DNA from: an uncultured Collinsella sp.
GTDB lineage: Bacteria; Actinomycetota; Coriobacteriia; Coriobacteriales; Coriobacteriaceae
Length of the DNA: 64,000 nt
Reading direction: 5' to 3'
NCBI GenBank assembly: GCA_902494195.1
Contig: CABUSH010000001.1
Coordinates: 107,422 to 171,421 of the forward strand
Numbering within the stretch: the stretch's first letter is position 1; every line of letters begins with the position of its first letter. Of this stretch, positions 59,603 to 64,000 are shown piece by piece. The notes beneath the pieces were generated by a model, which had not been told where the DNA came from, searched no databases, and saw only the letters and a list, made by a program, of their open reading frames with translations. A program made the translations under genes and the position numbers.

Positions 59603-62600
59603 ATGCTTGATCGCCGTTCGTTACTTGTCGCCGGAGCGTCCTCGTTAGCGAGCATTATGTTGCCGCGCGTGCCGGGAAGCGCAAACGCCTTCATATTGCC
59701 GTTCGCACCCACCGAAGCCCATGCCGACGAAAAAGACCCCTTCAGGGTGCTCGTGCTCTCGCGCACCATGTTCGGTGTGGTCGTGGTCGACGTCGCCAAC
59801 AAGAATACGCCCATCACGGGTGCCCAGGCCACACTCACATCGCGCTATGCCGCAGGCAAGCAGCTCACCGCCACTACCGATGACGAAGGCACGGCCATCT
59901 TTGAGGTCGCGCCGCTTTCAGAAGGCTACGTGGACGAGGCGACGCTTCTCGACGCGTATGACTTTAACGGCGGCATCTCCATTAGCATGGCGGGCTACCG
60001 CGATGTCGAGATTCCCCTTGCGCGTATCCAGGGCGGCACCGCCATAACCGCGCCCACGCGTCCGCTTTCCGACGGCGAGCCGTACTTTCGCCAGCTCACA
60101 TTCGACGAATGGGACATCCAGTACGCCGACGCCACGTTTATGGCAATGCCAGCGGACGAAGCAGCAAACGATCAGCCCGACACGCACGCTTTTACCGTGC
60201 AGGCCCATCTGCCACAGGGTGGACAGGCAACGCTGCGCATCAACAAAGTGATGCCCGCTGCAGGCAGCTCATCCGAAACCGTCACGCAGATTGGCCAAGT
60301 CAAGGCCAGCGCATCGGGCACGGATAATCTGGCGACGTTCACGCTCGAAGACACGTTCCTCGATGCAGCACCGGGCCTTCTGGAAGAAGGCTGCAAGCTG
60401 CGCTTTGTCCTCGACTATCGGGGCAAAACCTACACGCTCTCCTCCCCCATGGCCGTTGTCACCGCGCCGGCCGCAAAGGCGGAATCGGGCTCGACCACTA
60501 TCGTCCCCACTACCATGGACCAAGAGGTCACTCCGTTTGATTTCCCCGCGGCGTTTCCCGGCATCGGTGGTAATAAGTTCACGTGTTGGATGCCCACATT
60601 TCCGATCCTCTTCGATTTCTCGTTTGCCGGGTACGTGCTGTTTGGCGGAGGATACAAACCAGCCAGCTATATGAACGATTCGGGCAATCCTGATCCGGAA
60701 TACTGGAAGAAATCGCCGCGCGAGTCGGGCGCCAAGCAGGCAAACCGCTACCTCGACGAGATGGAGGGGAAGTGGAATCAGTACAAGAGCATGAGTGCCG
60801 GTTCGGGAACCGATCCAAGAAACACCAAGCTCCTTCGCCACCATTGCACGCTGCTGTTCACGATGGATATCGCCACACAGCTGTACGGCTCGCTCGCCTA
60901 CGATTGGGTGGGCAAAACCTGGGGCAACAACAACGACCCCGCATACGGCAATATTAAGGCACTCTTCCAAGTAAGAACCGACCTCAATGGACCGAGCAGT
61001 TCACCTTGGGACCGGTGCCGTTTTTCCTAAACGTCAACCCCTGGGTGCTGGCAAAACTGGCGCTCGCCGTGGGTGCCCACACGCACGGCAGCGGCGCGGC
61101 GTTTTTTAAAAACATTTCGCTCGACTATTCAAACACCTCGGGCTCGTTCACCATCCAGATCGGGCTTGCTATCACCTTTGGAGCCGGCGTTGCAGGCGTC
61201 GCTTCGTCTGCCGTGCGCGGCGCTGCATCCCTCACGCTGTTCATTGGGTACGAGAAGGCAGATGGACACCAGCTTCCGCGACTGCGCGTAGGTGCAGACG
61301 TCGATGTCGATGTGATACTCCAGTTCGTAATGTTCAAGTGGACCACCAAGGCTTGGTCGGGGTCGTGGCCCACACTCCTCGATTCGTGGAATATGTCGGT
61401 GAACAATGGCAACCAGTATGTGCTCCAGCGCTCTGAGCTCGCATTGGGTGGAGATACGCCTTACACGTTGGATGCCCGCTTCGGCACGCCCGGCAACATC
61501 AAGGCGGGCGTGCCGCAATTTATCGCATCGGCCACCATCGTCACCAACGCCGAGCTGCTCGCACGCGCCGAGGTTGCAGCCACCGCGATAAACGTCGCGC
61601 CTGTCGTGCGCGATTGGGATCAAGCGGTCACGCGCATTGAGCTCGAGTCGGATGCAGAAAGCGACGACACGGGGCAGATCGAGCATTTCGTCCACGCACT
61701 GATAGAGAACGGCGAAAACGCCGCGCCGATGTATAAGTACACCTATATCGGGCAGGCGAAGGACGCCGCTGCGGACCCCAACGCCAATTCTGCTGGTGTA
61801 TCGGAGGACGAGCGTGGCGGCATCAAGCCCTCGAGCGACAACGTGCTGTTTGCTGGCGTGCTCAGCGAAGCCCACATGAAGCTGGCGATGATCGCCGGCG
61901 TGGAGTGCTTGTTCCGTATCGCCTCGGTGCGCTACGGCGAGAATGGTCGCTCGCGCCTGGTGGTGCATACAAAAACGAACGGCACGTGGTCCGCTCCCAC
62001 GCCCGTGGACTTCCCCCTTGGGTTTGGCGAGGGCGACGTGGAACGCAGCGGCATATTCGATTACGACTTCGACGTGGTGGAATATACAGACGGGAGGGGA
62101 AACCAAGACGCCTACGTGCTGCTGGTCTCGGGCGAGCGCCCCGCCGGCGACAACACCCTTTTCGATACGGCGAGCACATCCGGCATACTGTCCGTTGTGC
62201 GCCTGCGTATAAGTAATGACGAGATCCGCGTGGTGTCGCATACGTCATGGCGCAGCATCTCGCGCGGCCGCCTTCAGGAGGATGGCTGCCATTGCCTGCA
62301 GTGCCCGCGTATCACGGTGGGCAAGACGCTGGTCGACGGGCGTCTGTCGGGTGCCTACCTCCACCGCCGTGGAGCCACCGCAGAGAAAGCGCTCGGCAGC
62401 GAGGCTGAGGTTGCGCTGGAGTGCTTTACCCTGTGGTCGGACGTTTCGGGCGACAGCCTGACGTTCCGCCAAGTTCTCCGCTTTCCGCAAGCACCGTCGA
62501 GTATCGAGCTGGGCGAGCCCGAGATTATCAACGGCAAAATGGTGGTGCCCGTTGCATACGAGACCACAGACGGTTGCGGCTGCGCGTCGTACGCCGTGAT

Positions 62601-64000
62601 CGGCCAGTCCATCGCGGGTTGGGGCGTTATGTCGCCAGATGCCACAGTACCCCACGCGGTGCCGTGGCCGCAGCACACGGGCTTTTTGGCAACCGTCAAC
62701 GAGCAACTGCAGCATATCACTTGGACGCGAGGCGCATCGGCATTTGCAACGCAGCCCGTGGGTGCCGCAGGCTGTGGCCCGGCATCGTTTAGCGTAAGCA
62801 ACAACGGCAGGTGCGTGCTCTATGTAGAGAACACCGATGGCAAGGTGGGACAAACCTACGACGAAGAAGGCAACCCAGTAGCAGTGATGGGCAAGCACTT
62901 CCGCATCTTCGCCAGCACCTTGGCAGGCGATCTGTTCACGGAGCCGTTCGTGATGTGCGAGCTGGACCATCCCGTCGATCAGATAACGACATTTTTGACG
63001 TCGGGAGGCATGCTCTCCGCACTCGCCACGCACATTGTGAGTGCCGAGCAGAGCGAGGCAGAGCTGCACGGCATCGAAGTGCCCTTGGCGGCGTGTGCCA
63101 CTCCGACGGGCGCGGTCGCTACCTCGGGCGCGGTGGTGCCCGGAGCAGCAGGTGAATCCTTCATGGTCACGGTGCGAAACGACGGCAACACCTTGCTGAC
63201 CGCCGGCACGATCGATCTGTACCGAGAGGGCTCCAGCCAGCCGTTCTCCAGTGCATCCATCGGGTTCGGAGCGAATGCACGAATGGCATCGATCTTTGAT
63301 CCAGAGCTTTCCGAAGATGCTCCGGCCAACGACATGGCACACGTGAGGTACGCGCTCGAGACGCTGGGCGCACGTTTTGCGACGCACCCGCTGGTTGCCG
63401 ACAACGGCAACGCCGTGCTGGCACCGGGTTGCACGGCACAGTTCCGCATGAGCTTCGCCATCCCCGAGAGTTGGAGCGACGAAGTGGGCAAACGCGTAAC
63501 GCTGTATGCGAAGGCGCGTAATCTGGTGGCGCTCGATCCCGTAACGCTCGAGGAAATTCGACCGGGTGCAAACTCGGCGCTGGGTGCCGTACTGCACGAG
63601 CTTCATGTGCCCGACGCGGCATGCGAGCGCTCAGAAGTTCAGGTCGGCGTATGCGACAGCGCGGATACGACAGGACTTCACGACGCCCCGATGGCAGCTG
63701 ACGGCGATGGTGGCTCGAGCGGCGGCGGTACTGACGAGGGCGGCGGCTCCGGCGGAAGCAGCTCCGGCAGTGGCAAGGACCACGGCAATAACAAGCGCTC
63801 CGGAAAAGCGGGCGCGCTTGCAGGCACGGGCGATGTCAACGCTCCCCTTACGGCAGCCGCTGCAGCACTCGCCGCGGCAGGCTTGGCCACGGGCGTGTTC
63901 TGCGGCGCGACGATTTTCGCGGCCACGTTTGCTGTCCTGTGCGCAACGTTTTTCACGGCGAAAAGACGCCGTGCCAAGCTCGAGGCAGAACTCGACTCCA
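59603..64000 (+). pseudogene. Very long secreted surface protein with frameshift near 60,990 (3' end outside)
   Basis: Frame 1 runs from ATG 59603 (GGGAG upstream) to a stop at 61028. It starts with a twin-Arg-like signal MLDRRSLLVAGASSLASIM ending near SANA, then a beta-rich region (NTPITGAQATLTSRY, like a carboxypeptidase-regulatory/Ig fold). Protein-like sequence continues without a stop in the frame one base back, from about 60991 (TEQFTLGPVPFFLNVNPW) to the window end, over 1000 codons. One lost base around AATGGACCGAG explains it. Near 63,720 comes a Gly/Ser-rich stretch, then LAGTGD, a hydrophobic segment and KRRR, like a class E sortase signal (LAxTG). The protein would be over 1460 residues, wall-linked and secreted. 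The frameshift may be true decay, phase variation or a sequencing error. Confidence 0.75.

Overview
The window looks like chromosomal DNA of a gut actinobacterium of the class Coriobacteriia, most likely Collinsella or a close relative. This is inferred from the roughly 60% GC content, strong AGGAG-type ribosome binding sites, and the mix of genes: OFA-like MFS carriers, LuxR regulators beside large cell-wall proteins, a CD1871A/4Fe-4S/redoxin cluster, and hybrid histidine kinases fused to solute-binding domains. I found no rRNA, tRNA, CRISPR array or intact insertion sequence. Genes are packed on both strands and most are housekeeping or accessory singletons.

Layout. 1-7.1 kb: a secreted protein running off the left edge, a serine recombinase divergent from an AAA-type ATPase, a short UvrA-like protein, a GNAT acetyltransferase and a second, paralogous ATPase. 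Each ATPase gene is preceded by helically phased short direct repeats. 7.1-25.6 kb: a TetM-like GTPase, MscL with a zinc-ribbon tail, RNA methyltransferases (RsmJ, RlmA), MATE, a LysR/EamA pair, Ung, an SDR/VUT-transporter pair, release factor 3, a GntR-ABC operon, a ClC channel, a LOG protein and a K+ channel. 25.8-32.3 kb: two convergent hybrid histidine kinase systems, one with solute-binding domains fused to the kinase and one with a separate binding lipoprotein. 32.4-37.9 kb: a MalY-like PLP enzyme, TrmO, an XRE-TipAS regulator, glutaredoxin, a repeat-rich low-GC patch with a MITE-like element and an orphan RHH protein, and a Dus enzyme.

38.4-44.3 kb is a candidate carbamoyl/guanidino-compound locus. 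It holds MFS carrier 1, a transcarbamylase with an altered substrate motif and an agmatine-deiminase-family enzyme in one operon, a divergent TetR regulator, and a second MFS carrier. TACCG/CGGTA-type palindromes lie in both promoter regions, so one TetR probably controls all of it. 44.5-55.1 kb: a MacB-like fused ABC protein, a CoA-disulfide-reductase/rhodanese pair with a Crp/Fnr regulator, a thiol-redox cluster (CD1871A peptide, membrane 4Fe-4S protein, TlpA-like lipoprotein) and a divergent two-component system. 55.1-58.1 kb is a scar of broken genes and a GC-rich, apparently foreign PadR-DUF1700 cassette. 58.4-64 kb: a LuxR regulator and a very long surface protein that is frameshifted near 60,990 and leaves the window.

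The most distinctive feature of the window as a whole is a family of interspersed palindromes with a GGGACAG-type loop. They sit on or within a few bases of stop codons at seven or more places. Two other palindromic element types (35.9 and 38.1 kb) and a 72-bp direct terminator-like repeat are also present.
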